Assembly (NCBI GenBank): GCA_030620095.1
Contig: JAUTXW010000884.1
Coordinates: forward strand, 62,001-126,000
Length of the DNA: 64,000 bases
Direction of reading: 5' to 3'
DNA from: Kuschelorhynchus macadamiae
Taxonomy: Eukaryota > Arthropoda > Insecta > Coleoptera > Curculionidae
Under the pieces are notes generated by a model. That model did not search any database, was not told the origin of the DNA, and was given only the letters and a program-made list of their open reading frames with translations. Numbering within the stretch: the stretch's first letter is position 1; every line of letters begins with the position of its first letter. This document shows, piece by piece, positions 11,400 to 22,538 of this stretch. A program made the position numbers and the translations under genes.

Positions 11400-12870
11400 A
11401 TTTGATTAATAATATAATAAAAACTGGAAAATTTCCTCTATTTAAAAGAAGTGATTAACAAAGGTATTTGAGACTGTAATAAAAATCTGTTAAATAATTA
11501 TCTTGAAAATTTTAAATTACTTTCAAGTAATCAATGGGGATTTAAGAAGAAGAAAAGTATAACAGGTTCAGTCTATCATTTAGTAAGTAAAATCTATAAG
11601 TTCATTAATTTGAATTAGCCTTGTTTGTGTAAATTTCTTGATCTTGCTAAGGCCTTCGACACAGTAGATCATTCTCTGTTGTTAGATGAATTGGAAAGTA
11701 TCGGAGTAAGAGAAATTTCAGGTAAACTTTTTAAGAGTTATCTGGGAAAAAACCACAAAGAGTGAAGGTTAATGGTATTATTGGTTGGTATTAATATGGT
11801 TATGGTATATTTGAAAAATGGAGACAAATTGTGGTTTACATCAAGGGACTGTCCTGGGACCCGTACTCTTTTCCATATATATAAATAGGTTACTCACTTT
11901 AAATACTGATAGAGAGATCATAAGTTTTGTCGATGATACTGTCTTATTTTAAACTGCAGAATCTTGGGAACTTCTTAAACAAAAAACAGAGATAGCATTA
12001 AAAGCTATATTTAACTGGTTTATTAACAAAAAATTTGGTCAATTCTGAAAAAAAATCAAATTTATGACTTTTACTTCCTACAAAAGTAAAACATCTCAAT
12101 ATAACCTATAAAAGAAAATTAAATTCTATCTCTTCGGTTATATTGATAAGATATTTGGGCGTTAAAATAGATCAACATTTGAGATTGGATCGTCATGTTG
12201 GAAATTGGTAGATACCCTTAAATCTCTGATCTATAGATTCAAGGTATTTTCGTCGTTTTTGGACATCTAATGCTGTATTATGCTTAAGAATCAAGAATTC
12301 AGTACGGCGTCATTGGATTGGATAATTGGCAATCATCTAAGAAATTTTGAAATATTGCAGAAATTATTTATAAAAATAATGTAGAAAAAAAATCGTAATT
12401 ACTCTACCAATCTACTGTTTAAAGAAACCAAAATCCTAGATGTGAGACAGCTGGTTTTCTACGACTTGATTATTTATTTAAATAAACATAAAACGATTGT
12501 TATCTACGTCGACCATCATTATGAAACAAGAAAAAAAAGTCATATGATAAAAACACCAGTTATTAAAAAGACAGTGAATCAACGAAATCTTTCTTACCTT
12601 ATATTGAAAGCACACTTGCCTGGTTATCTGAGGAGTAAGTTTTGAGATCAAAACTCTTTGTTACGAAAAAGATTAAAAGTATTTTTAGCTTTAATCCAAA
12701 GAACGGAAATTCGCAATATAGTCTACTAATTGTAGTAGTAATTACTTTTTTTGTAAATAAACAAATAAATATAAAAATACATAAAATGAGAGTATTTAAT
12801 TACCTAGTATGTAATATTAAGATATTGACAAATGTTTTATCAATAAAGTTTATAATGTTTTGTCTTTAAC
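11400..12870 (+). pseudogene. Jockey-superfamily LINE reverse transcriptase fossil
   Basis: Fragments of a reverse transcriptase appear in order in changing plus frames. They are a QWGF entry motif near 11533, the A-box-like LDLAKAFDTVDHSLLL near 11640, a GPVLFSIYIN block near 11860, and the active-site motif FVDDTV near 11930. Stops and frameshifts are frequent. A degraded C-terminal region may extend to about 12870, but that end is poorly defined. The 5' part (endonuclease and ORF1) is missing, as expected for a truncated LINE. Confidence 0.75.
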
Positions 12871-12966
12871 ACTACATATCTTAAAATTGACTTTAGCGTT
12901 AAAGCAAATGCAGTTTTACCTTTTGCAATCTTTAAATTGCCTTTTATTAAAGTCAAACTAGCTTAC

Positions 12967-13213
12967 CTCAACGAAATTAAGCTGGAAGAACATCTGATAA
13001 TCGACTTTCTTAATCAAATTTCGCGCCAGATCTATAGTTCCAATTCTCTGCAAGGAGCCGAAAGTTCCCCTGCCGACATCTGAAATTAAATTATCCGACA
13101 AGAAAAGTCTTCGTAAAAATCTCATTCCTCGGAACGAGTTTGAGTCCAGCTTTTTTATTTGGTTGAACGACATGTTCAATACCCTCAGCACCGTGTTCCT
13201 TGCAAATGCACCC
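12967..13213 (-). CDS. LRR gene, third exon seen (247 bp)
   Basis: The minus-strand exon begins after ATATTTCAG and ends GAG before GTAAGC. It enters in phase 2 (its first base completes an AGG Arg codon begun in the previous exon) and leaves in phase 0. It encodes about three and a half LRRs, including VLNMSFNQIKKLDSNSFRGM and GTIDLARNLIKKVDYQMF. The phases and the LRR spacing run on without a break to the exons at 17185-17379 and 2389-2643. This strongly supports one gene and not scattered pseudogene pieces. Confidence 0.9.
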
Positions 13214-13544
13214 CTGAAATATGACGAAAATAGAATTAGGAATCATTCGGTTGCGTCGCGTCTTTTGGTAATAATATCTCGGTTGAACTCCATTAGGATT
13301 TAAAAAAAAATCGGTAAATCAAGCATTACCCAGAAATTCCCCCATATAGCACTCTAATACGTACAGATAATACAGTTTGGTAATAACTTCATACAAATCC
13401 GTTAATTTAAATTAATTTATTTCTTTTTTTTTTTAGTTATTACCATGTATATGAATTCAAAAATATGTTATTTGTATGTAGTGGAATTCTGTACAACGGA
13501 TCTTTTTTCTATTTGGTTTTAATTAACTTTTATATTATTATTAT

Positions 13545-14010
13545 TTCTCGACTTGTTGTCTCACAGTATTCCTGTGGTAGGATTATCGCGTCAGTACAAA
13601 AGAAAAGAAAAAAAAACAACTATTATGTATTAAGAAATGATCTAACGATGCTACATGTTTTCAAAATGACCGATTTCTGGATGTTCCTGTGAATGTCTGT
13701 ATTAAGCCCTAATTAAGCCAAATGCGGTATAAACGTTGTTGGGGTAAGGCCTGTTACTGATATGCCGAGAGGAACAATGATGACTCTTTCCTGTTTCCAC
13801 AGCCTTTTTATTTCCATTGCCAAGTCGGTGTATTTGGCGATCTTCTCACTGGATTACGCTTGGATGTTCTCGTCGTTGGAGACAGCTATGTCAATTAAAT
13901 AAGTGATCTTTTCTTTTTTGGATTGGAAGGTGATATCGGGTCTTGCGTATAATTTTATGTCATCCATGTACAAGAGATGGTTTATTTTGCGTAGGTTATT
14001 TTTTTGGTGT
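13545..14010 (-). mobile_element. RLE-type LINE copy, 3' end with internal deletion
   Basis: The minus strand matches the 3' UTR and C-terminus of the LINE at 51.5-54.4 kb (54370 back to about 53930). It then jumps directly to the reverse transcriptase active-site region (about 52905-52829). Nearly 1 kb between them is deleted. At the RT segment this copy reads YMDD, the normal catalytic motif, whereas the longer copy reads YIDE. Confidence 0.85.
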
Positions 14011-14587
14011 TTAATGTGGTTTTTTGGTAGAATTGTTTTTCGCTTCTTCGAACTTCTAGGTCAAGACAACCTCAGTTTTGGACTTAGTCTTGAAACCTTG
14101 GTTTTGATCATAATCTCATATTCGTTCTCATTCCCGATGATTTTTAGTATAGGTATGTACCTACCATCGTCACCAAAAATTAACTGAGACAGCATCATAA
14201 TAGCTCTAAAATATATCATTTTTAGTGTCAAACATTTGTTAAACTATTCATTTTAGGTTAAAGGGGACAAATTTACCATTATGATTTCAAACGTTTAAAT
14301 ATAATAATAATTTTTGGTGCTGATACTTTTGGTGACATTGGTACAAACAGTTTTGAATTTCAGTTTCAAGACAAAGACTATGACAAGAATCTTAAGCCGC
14401 AGTCTTGATCTTGGTCTTAAAAGTCAAGTCTTGGTATTGGTCTTGAGACGATTTAAGGTCTCGATCTTTGTCTCGAAATTAAGACCAAGACAAGGGCAAG
14501 ATTAATCTTAAGTCACAATTTATATATCTTCTAGTTATAGAAAATCTGAAAAAATAACCTAAAAATTTTTATTATCTATTAACATCT
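14010..14587. other. Non-coding sequence with a simple 'tctt(g)gtc' rich stretch
   Basis: 14050-14510 holds several purine/pyrimidine-biased stretches built from words like 'cttggtct' and 'aagaccaag'. I see no gene. It lies within an LRR-gene intron. Confidence 0.45.
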
Positions 14588-14595
14588 GTCTAGAA

Positions 14596-16922
14596 CAGCC
14601 ATGTCAAACTCAAAGTCACTGGTGGGCCAAAAGCATGAAGCCCATCGACTAGGTGGGCCGCAAAACCTTATCTTAAAGAAGACAAACTACTGAAAATCTT
14701 GAGAAAAGGTACTATTATAGGACAAGTCTGTTTATTAAATTTCCAATAAAGAGGACATTACAAAAAACTACAAACATTACATTTTTTTGCCAGATATTGG
14801 AAATTTTTTGTCTTTAATTAAGTTGTCTATTTGTGGCGCGAATTTCTCGGCGGAAATAATTTTTAAAACTGCGTCTAAGTGTGCATCCGTTAATCGCGAC
14901 CTTGCGGGAGATTTGTTTCCTTTCATCAAAGAAAATAGTTGTTCACACTTATAGGTACTTGCAAACATTGACAGGATTTTACAGGCAAATTTTCTCATTT
15001 CTTGGTATTTAATAGGCAAGTACCTATAAAATTCGAATGTACCAACACTATCAAATTTTTGTTTTAAACGGGTCTGACACCGAATTTCAATTACTTCCAC
15101 CTGCAAGTGAGGGGGAACTTTATCAATATCAATAGTGAAAAGACCAGTAAATAGAGAAAAATTGTTTTCTTGGGTCTTAAAATCCTGAAAACGTTTCTCA
15201 AATCCTGCCAGAAGGCTTCTCATTTTCTCTGAATATATTTTGTATGATATTGGGACACTTGTGGTTTCCTGATATGGCTTACAAATTAGAAAATGTGGCA
15301 GATTATCCTCTGCTAACTGTTTTTTCCACAACATCATCTTACACTTGAAAGCTTTCACATGATCATGCATATCTGTAATAACTTGACGTGGTCCTTGCAA
15401 TTTCGTATTTAGGTCCGACAAGTGTTTTGTGATATCTACCATAAATGAAAGATCTTGTAAAAAAGGTACATCGCATAATAAGCTGACATCTTCTCCTTTT
15501 GTTTCAATGAAAACGCGTATTTCTTCATTGAGTTTCCAAAACCGGTCGAGTACCATAGAACACGAAAGCCATCGCACCTCTGCATAATATGGTAAACAAG
15601 TGTACTCACTTTCTAAATCACGTAAAAATGCAGAAAACTGTCGCTGATTAAGGCCTCGTGACCTTATGAAGTTTATAATTTTTTTCACTGACTTTAAAAC
15701 ACCTTCCAACTTGATCACTTTTGAGCATAAAACTTCTTAGTGAATTATACAATGAATATGATGAAAATCTGGTTTGTCACTGCCCGTCAGGAGCTCCGTC
15801 TGTTGCAACGGAACACAGTTTTGACAAATCTAAATTGTACTTTTGGAGAAGTCCATAGCATTGAAAATATCCTTCCCAGTTGTTGTATCATACAATGGTA
15901 CTAATTCCAGTAATTCTTCATACACATTGATATCTGTATCAACCGCACGAAGAAAACCAGCGAGTTGCGCCACACACCACACACATCCGTACTTTCGTCA
16001 CAGGCAATAGAAAATGCAATGAAAGAGTCTGATTTTGTTTTTATCTTATCACTTATATTGGCAGCCAACTCAGTAACTCTTTCAGCGACAGTATTACGGG
16101 ACAGGGATATATTTTAAAATATAAATTTATAAATTCACCTTCAACAAATGGTTCTGAGTGTTTCGCGATCAACTCCGACAGTACGTAGCTCGCTTGAAGG
16201 ACAGATTCATTTTCTTGCTTTGGACGTGTAAACATAAGCTGCTGATCTTTCAACCGTGATTTTAACTTATTTAACTTTTCGTTTCTGACTATGCCTGTAT
16301 ACTTGTCAAACATAGTTATATGAATATCATAGTGACGTTTTATATTATATAATTTTGGGACACCGACTGTACTATTACAAATTAAACAAATAATTTTTTC
16401 TTTTACTTCACAGCAAAAAAACTCTAATTCCCACTTTTCTTGAAAGATACGATGCTCATCTACAAGTTTCCTCTTACTTCTATTTGGTTTTGAAAGAGAC
16501 ATGTTAAAAACTGTATCCGAAATAAATTATAATAAGTACTGTTAAGTGTTGTAACAATAAATGCGCAACTCAACTCGAAACTCTATCGCAACTGACTCAT
16601 AACTGACTAAACACTGAACGACTGAACTCTATGGAACACGGCTTATATACGGATTGTGATTTCTCGAGATTTTTCCATAATGTTCAGATAGCATCATCTG
16701 TGTTTTTGGCTTTAGGTTTTAGGTTGAGTATGTGTAGTTCATACTCCTAAACATAGATGGCACTATGTACAATTGTACATTTTATTATACCAATCGTTGT
16801 TGCAGGGGCGCGCGCTTTCAAAAACGGTTTTCAAATAGTTCGCGGGCAGTATTATCTGGCCGTTTTCAAACTGATTTGTGCCGCAGAAAAATGCTTACTG
16901 GGCCGCATGTTTGACATGGCTG
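14596..16922 (-). mobile_element. hAT DNA transposon with perfect 8-bp target duplication
   Basis: The inverted ends begin CAGCCATGTCAAAC, matching the CAG..TGTCAAAC style of hAT/Charlie elements. The direct repeat GTCTAGAA stands exactly outside both ends (14588-14595 and 16923-16930). An 8-bp duplication is diagnostic of hAT. GGTGGGCC-type words are repeated just inside the left end. The gene inside is on the minus strand and broken. Confidence 0.97.
14777..16502 (-). pseudogene. hAT transposase, GTF2IRD2/ZBED-like, frameshifted
   Basis: The N-terminal part (16502-16053) has a BED-like zinc finger with CLICN and RHYDIHI around residues 40-60. A middle part near 16020-15960 has the hAT signature ACDESTDV containing a catalytic Asp. 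The C-terminal part (15718-14777, 313 aa open) has the hAT dimerisation block (ASTYKCEQLFSLMKGNKS). The two open parts are separated by stops and frameshifts at about 16100-15720, so the gene is dead. It resembles the transposase domesticated in vertebrate GTF2IRD2 and ZBED proteins, but everything here points to a simple transposon copy. Confidence 0.9.
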
Positions 16923-17184
16923 GTCTAGAAGTTTAGTTATCAAATTGAATAATGCCTAATAAAATTTAACATTTCCAGTAAAATACTTTCCAAATACCCC
17001 GTATTGACTTTTTTTTCATATAAAACTGTATGCTTTTTTTGTAAAACTATATACAAACGGGAGAATTTCAATTAAATTTGAACCGTATAGTGCAGTGAGC
17101 CGAACAATCTTTAAGGGCTATTGCTAACATTCTTGTTAAAATCCTACGACTAAACGTGTACGGTTGACTTATATGTTCACTCAC

Positions 17185-17379
17185 CTAGTAAGTTCTTTAA
17201 GGTTATTATGTGATACATTGAGCCACGACATTTTCGTTAAATCCGCTAAGTGACTGGAGTCTATTTTCGGGATATTGTTGAAGCTCAGATCTAGGACTTC
17301 GACGTCCCGTAGGCCCTTAAATTGATTCCTTTTGAGGTCTTTCAAATGATTTCCGTGCAGGTCTAGGGTCTTTAACTTC
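17185..17379 (-). CDS. LRR gene, second exon seen (195 bp)
   Basis: The minus-strand exon begins after CTTATTTTCAG and ends CTAG before GTGAGTG. It enters and leaves in phase 2. It encodes LRRs with TLDLHGNHLKDLKRNQFKGL, EVLDLSFNNI and WLNVSHNNLKELT. The reading frame is closed by the neighbours on both sides: the upstream exon ends with AG and the downstream exon supplies the next G. The asparagine ladder and leucine spacing continue at about 24 residues. Confidence 0.9.
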
Positions 17380-17638
17380 CTGAAAATAAGTTTACGGATT
17401 TGGTATAGTCGGGTAATTTACATGGCAATAATAAAACGGGTTATACAGGATGAGTTTCAATAGCACTAAAGATATTCAGGTGACTTTGTACTATATACAA
17501 GGTGTTTCTGAATTGCATGCTCATAGTTTAGGACTTGATTATTTGACTAAATAAACGTCTGTACAGGGTCTTCCATTGAGGAGGAAAAACGGATTTTTTT
17601 TACTTCTCTCGTATTTCTCAAGAAATTCGAAAAACGAT

Positions 17639-18245
17639 AATTAAAAAACAATTGAATGAGAAACAAAAGACGCCAAGGATGTTGCGCTTTTTAAACGGAA
17701 CTGCCTATATATTATTATATTTTTGGATTCTATGGTCAGTTCTAAGTGTTTTTTTAATAAGGGTACTATATGTCTATCTTCTACTGTTTTTGATTTATTG
17801 AGGTTTAAAAATCGACATTTTTGCTTGTTTTTGGCGTGATTGTAACTTTAAGGTGTTGATCTAGAGCCAGTCAAACCAAAAAACTGATATTATTTTACTA
17901 TCTATTTAACTGAATATATTCATATGAAATGCAGGTAATGCAGGTGATCACTGTTTTTTTGTTTGACTGCCATCATAAGATAGCTTATCAAAAACTAAGT
18001 TAGAAATGTGAAAGATATTTTGCTCTAGGTCCAACCTTTCGGGTGCTATGACGGCTCAAAGAAGCAAAAATGTCAATTTTCAAACATCAGTAAATCAAAA
18101 ACAGTTGAAGATTGACATATAGCACTCTTATTAAAAAATACTTAGAATTGACCATAGAATCCAAAAATGTAATAATATATAGGGTATTTCGTACAAAAAA
18201 CATCCTAGGCGTAAGTCTTTTGTTTCTCATTCAATTATTTTTTGT
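17639..18245. repeat. Foldback (palindromic) repeat, MITE-like
   Basis: The left arm, about 17639-17830, is repeated as its reverse complement at about 18058-18245. Matches include 'caattgaatgagaaacaaaaga', 'ttggattctatggtca' and 'tactgtttttgattta'. About 230 bp of spacer lies between them. No coding sequence is seen. It is probably a non-autonomous DNA element; I could not fix a target duplication. Confidence 0.75.
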
Positions 18246-18439
18246 TACGATTTCATTAAACAATTAAGTAAGTATTACTTTTTGTAGAATATATAAAACA
18301 GTTTTATTTGCATTTGGACAAATTTACAGGGTGATATTTTTGAGTACACAAACTAATCTATAGATTTATTTTTTTTAAGTGACAGCACATGCCTAAGAAC
18401 TTCGTTCTGTGAAGAAATGTTTTTGCCTCTTACATTTTT

Positions 18440-18870
18440 AATTCCCTAGTATTGTAATCGTGAAAAAATCACCGAGATTTTTTCAGATCGTTACGTTTCA
18501 GGGTTCCTATATGCCAAAAAAAATTCTCAATTCCATCGGTCTGTTTGTTTATCTGCCTGTTCGCGGCATAGCAAAAAAACTGCTTAACCGATTGACTTGA
18601 CATTCTGGTCAAAAATTAAGGGTCATATAAAGATTACCTGGTATAGTTTTGGTAAAAATCCAATATGGCAAAACAAAATGGCGGCCTAGTGAAATGTTTA
18701 ATACTTACAAAAAAACAAATTTATCTCAAATTTTGCCCGAAAATCAAGTAATATATAAGAATCACCTGACAAAATTTTGGTACGAAACAAAGATACTGGA
18801 AGAAGATAGCGGTTTAATAAAATACTTAAAAATTCGGCCTGAAATAACTACTAAATGAACAATGGAACAG
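18440..18870 (-). repeat. CCATTTTG repeat fragment, inverted
   Basis: Read on the minus strand it shows the family order: CACTAGGCCGCCATTTTGTT near 18680, the 'gtcaatcggttaagcag' block, and 'tgaaacgtaacgatctgaaaaa' near 18490, then the 3' end 'gattacaatacta'. It is a truncated copy in the opposite orientation to the copies at 2.7-9.4 and 30-33.5 kb. Confidence 0.75.
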
Positions 18871-19160
18871 CCATGCTTCGCCGTCGTTGAGAAAAGAGTT
18901 CGGTTTTTAAGGGCATATACAGATAATTTTACCTCTAGTTTTGCTTTAAATGCTGTTTTTCTTATGAAACGTGGATACACAGGTTTTATTAAATATAGAT
19001 AAAATGCCGTATAAATATATTTTTCTTATATTAGCAAGAGAGCGTTTAGAAATAGTTGGTGAGATGATTCAATTAAAACTGCCAAAAAGAAAAGTTCAGA
19101 AGACGTCAGATACATTATTTTTTCATGTTGGAACACAGGCAGATTTTGTGGCTAACGTAA

Positions 19161-19163
<3 letters not shown>

Positions 19164-19228
<65 letters not shown>
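19164..19228. repeat. (TA)n microsatellite at a Penelope end
   Basis: An uninterrupted AT/TA run of 65 bp abuts the left end of the Penelope-like element. Confidence 0.95.
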
Positions 19229-19232
<4 letters not shown>

Positions 19233-19269
19233 CAAGAGTTCTAACCACACTACACCACAACTTGTTACG

Positions 19270-19325
19270 TTCTGGACGCGTGTTTCGCTAACCAAGTTCA
19301 TTCGATTCATTATCAGCAGATGATA
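19270..19325 (-). ncRNA. Hammerhead-like ribozyme motif, degraded
   Basis: On the minus strand a GAAAC..GCGTC half-core is kept but helix II is disrupted by an insertion and the CTGATGA box is changed (CTGATAA). It is probably inactive. It is homologous to the motif at 22215-22257. Confidence 0.5.
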
Positions 19326-19410
19326 TAAACTAAAGTCACTTATCCTAACCGAGACTATTTATAGGTAAATGTGGTCACACTTGGTTGCGCCCGACTGCAC
19401 CGTTGTCAAG

Positions 19411-20829
19411 TCAACAATAGAGGGGACTGTAGAGAATAGGCCCTCTGTCTTTATTTAGTGCTTTCTTACCACATTTCACTATTTCTATACTCTTAAATGC
19501 ATCCAATAATCTATTATTAGATACATTTTTAATCAACTTAAGATTATTTATTCCTATTTGGTGATAGTTTTCTAAAGCATGTTGGGCAACGCTTGACTTT
19601 TCTGTTCTTCCGTATCTTAAATGTGCCATATGTTCTTTAAAACGAATGTTTATGGAGCGTTTAGTTTGCCCAACATATTTTAGATCGCAGTCATTACAGC
19701 TAATTTCATAGATGCTCCTTCAAGTCGACTTTGTCTTTGGGGTTTCCAAGGAGATTCTTCAAACTGTTCTCCGTTTTGTAGGCTACTCTAAAACCTACAT
19801 TTTTAAATACATTTCCTAGACCTCTCGTATATCTGGGATCATATGGGATTACTATGAACTTATTGGGAGACTCAGGTGCTTGAAGAGTAGTGGCATCTTT
19901 TAACATTTTCTTATGTTTATGTCTATTTACTAATTTATTTACAAAATTATCATTATATCCATTACTTTTAGCTATATTTTTAATTCGATTCATTTCATTG
20001 TTAAAACGTTCTTTACTTAGTAGAAAATTGACTAACCTGTGAGTTAAGAAATAGAATGCTGCCATTTTGTGTTGACGGCGATGAAATGAGTCGGATGTTA
20101 TATATCTATCAGTATTAGTAAATTTCCTATAAATATCAAATTCTAATTTATCGTTATTTCTAAGAACTAACGTGTCGAGAAAAGGTAATTGCCCATTGTT
20201 CTCCTTTTCGTAAGTAAAATTAATAGAAGGATATTTATTGTTTAATGTTTCTAAGAAAGTGACCAAATTTTCTGTTTGAGTATCAAAAATAGCAAATATA
20301 TCGTCTACGTATCTATACCACACCCTTGGGAAGAACTTGAGTTCTGTTTTGAACTGGCTTTCTAATCAACCCATAAACAAATTTGCAGGGAACGGAGATA
20401 AGCAATTGCCCACCGCAGTTCCCTCAAGTTGTTTATAATATTTATTGTTGAACTGAAAAAAATTTTGATTTATACATAATTTTGTAAGAAGTAAACATTC
20501 ATCAATAATTTCTTTCTTCAAATTATTGATTTCAAGTAGTTTCTTTAGGTACTCTAAAGCTAATAATATTAAATATACTTCTGTTATCATTTTTGATAAC
20601 GGGTTCTTCTCATTTAAATCGTAGGGACCAGTTTGAATCAAATGGTCTACTCTTTCAAGATAATCTGTTTTGTCTAGTATAACAACCTTATTTCCTTTGT
20701 CAGCTTTTAAATAAAAACATTCTTTTTTCTTCAGTCCCTGGATAACTTCAGTATTTTTACGAGAAACATATTTTGACTTGTTGTTAACAACGTTAAGTAA
20801 AAAATACCTTAAAACAGTGTAAAAACCTT
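19411..20829 (-). pseudogene. Penelope-like RT/GIY-YIG protein, minus copy, deleted and frameshifted
   Basis: From 5' to 3' on the minus strand it shows a conserved ADKGNKVV block near 20690, an RT block ending EGTAVGNCLSPF near 20400, and the active site YVDDIFAIF near 20300. A long stretch holding DTLVLRNN and YDPRYTRGL follows, then the GIY-YIG nuclease region from about 19710 and a C-terminal block (SVAQHALENYHQIGI). An internal deletion removes the segment that the plus copy keeps at 20830-21130. Frameshifts lie near 20340 and 19700. Confidence 0.88.
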
Positions 20830-22090
20830 GTGTCCGATAAACTAAAATTTAAACTAACACATAGTAACCCACAGTTATCTAAACTGTATTGCCTTCCCAA
20901 GATCGTTAAACCTGGGAAATCCATGAGACCTATTGTTTCAGCTGTTGGATCACCAACGTACAATATTTCAAAATGGTTAGTAGAAGAATTCAGCAGATTA
21001 AATATCTCGTCCGATAACTTTGAGGTTACTAACTCGTTAGAATTCTTAGATAAAATTAAGAATGTTCACTTAAAAAAAGGTGAAATTTTAATATCTTTTG
21101 ATGTAAGCTCATTGTTTCCTAGTGTACCCAAACCACTAGCTTTAGAGTACCTAAAGGAACTACTTGAAATCAATAATTAAAAAATTATTGATGAATATTT
21201 ACTTCTTACAAAATTATGTATGAATCATCAATGGGCAATTACTTATCTCCGTTCCTTGCAAATTTGTTTATGGGTAGATTAGAAAGCCATATCAAAAAAG
21301 AACTCAAGTATTTCCCAAGGGTGTGGTATAGATACGTAGACGATATATTTGCTATTTTTAATACTCAAACAGAAAATTCGGACACTTTCTTAGAAACATT
21401 CAACAATAAATATCCTTCTATTAATTTTACGTACGAAAAGGAGAACAATGGGCAATTACCTTTTCTCAACACGCTAGTTATCAGAAATAACGATAAATTA
21501 AAATCTGATATTTATAGTAAATTTACTAATACTGATAGGTATATAACATCCGACTCATTTCATTGCCGTCAACACAAATTGGCAGCATTCCATTTCTTAA
21601 CTCACAGATTAGTCAATTTTCCATTAAGTAAAGAACGTTTTAACAATGAACCAGCACCTGAGGCTCCCAATAAGTTCATAGTAATCCCATATGATCCCAG
21701 ATATACGAGAGGTCTAGAAAAAGTATTTAAAAACTTAGGTTTTAGAGTAGCCTACAAAACGGAGAACAGTTTGAAAAATGTCCTTGGACACCCTAAAGAC
21801 AAAGTCGACTTAAAGGAGAGGAGTGGCATCTATGAAATTAGCTGTAATGACTGCATCTAAAATATGTTGGGCAAACTAAACGCTCCATAAACATTCGTTT
21901 TAAAGAACACATGGCACATTTAAGAAACGGAAGAACAGAAAAGTTAAGCGGTGCCAACATGCTTTAGAAAACCATCACCAAATAGGAATAAATAATCTTA
22001 AGTTGAATAAAAATGCATCTAATAATAGATTATTGGATGCATTTAAGAGTATAGAAATAGTTAAATGTGGTAAAAAAGCACTAAATAAAG
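20826..22090 (+). pseudogene. Penelope-like RT/GIY-YIG protein, plus copy, 5'-truncated
   Basis: The copy starts with an RT segment (KLYCLPKIVKPGKSMRPIVS, SFDVSSLFPSVP). It loses a short piece around 21200 and continues with YVDDIFAIF near 21330, then DNDRYITSDSFH-like and YDPRYTRGL blocks. It ends with the start of a GIY-YIG domain (SGIYEISCNDC) near 21830. The nuclease part is out of frame after 21860. Together with the minus copy it covers most of a Penelope protein, but neither copy is complete. Confidence 0.88.
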
Positions 22091-22214
22091 ACAGAGAGCC
22101 TATTCCCTATAGTCTCCTCTATTGTTTACTTGACAACGGTGCAGTCGGGCGCAAGTGTGACCTCATTTATCTATAAATAGTCTCGGTTAGGATAAGTTAC
22201 TTTAGTTTATATCG

Positions 22215-22257
22215 TCTGCTGATGATGCTAACTTGGTTAGCGAAACACGCGTCCAGA
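22215..22257 (+). ncRNA. Hammerhead-like ribozyme motif at the Penelope terminus
   Basis: It holds TCTG, then CTGATGA (22219-22225), one extra T, GCTAA-CTTGG-TTAGC as a perfect 5-bp helix II, GAAA (22242-22245), and GTC (22251-22253) followed by CAGA, which pairs with the TCTG as helix I. Hammerhead ribozymes are known in Penelope-like element termini. The extra T after the core box and the tiny helix III could lower activity or require a dimer. Confidence 0.7.
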
Positions 22258-22335
22258 ACGTAACAAGTTGTGGTGTAGTGTGGTTAGAACACTTGTATTT
22301 TTATCTATCTTCCACCACAGGTTCCAGTGTTAGGA

Positions 22336-22337
<2 letters not shown>

Positions 22338-22396
<59 letters not shown>
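22338..22396. repeat. (TA)n microsatellite between Penelope and foldback element
   Basis: A 59-bp AT run sits exactly between the Penelope end and the CAGGGT end of the next element. Confidence 0.95.
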
Positions 22397-22399
<3 letters not shown>

Positions 22400-22538
22400 G
22401 GTAATTCAGAAATGAGTATCAAAAATTTACAGACATGTAAACTTTGCCGAAATATAAAAAAAAGTTTTATATAATTATTCTCTAACCTCTACCGGGGGTT
22501 AGACATATGTGTTAAACAGGACATTTTAATATGTAATA

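Larger units (their letters stand above)
19229..22337. mobile_element. Penelope-like element, two partial copies head to head
   Basis: A minus-strand copy (about 20829-19229) and a plus-strand copy (about 20826-22337) meet at their 5' ends. Both end in the same terminal sequence ('gtgtagtgtggttagaac..cttgtattt'). Both encode parts of a reverse transcriptase and a GIY-YIG endonuclease. Partial inverted copies are a known habit of Penelope-like elements. Both outer ends abut (TA)n runs. Confidence 0.9.
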
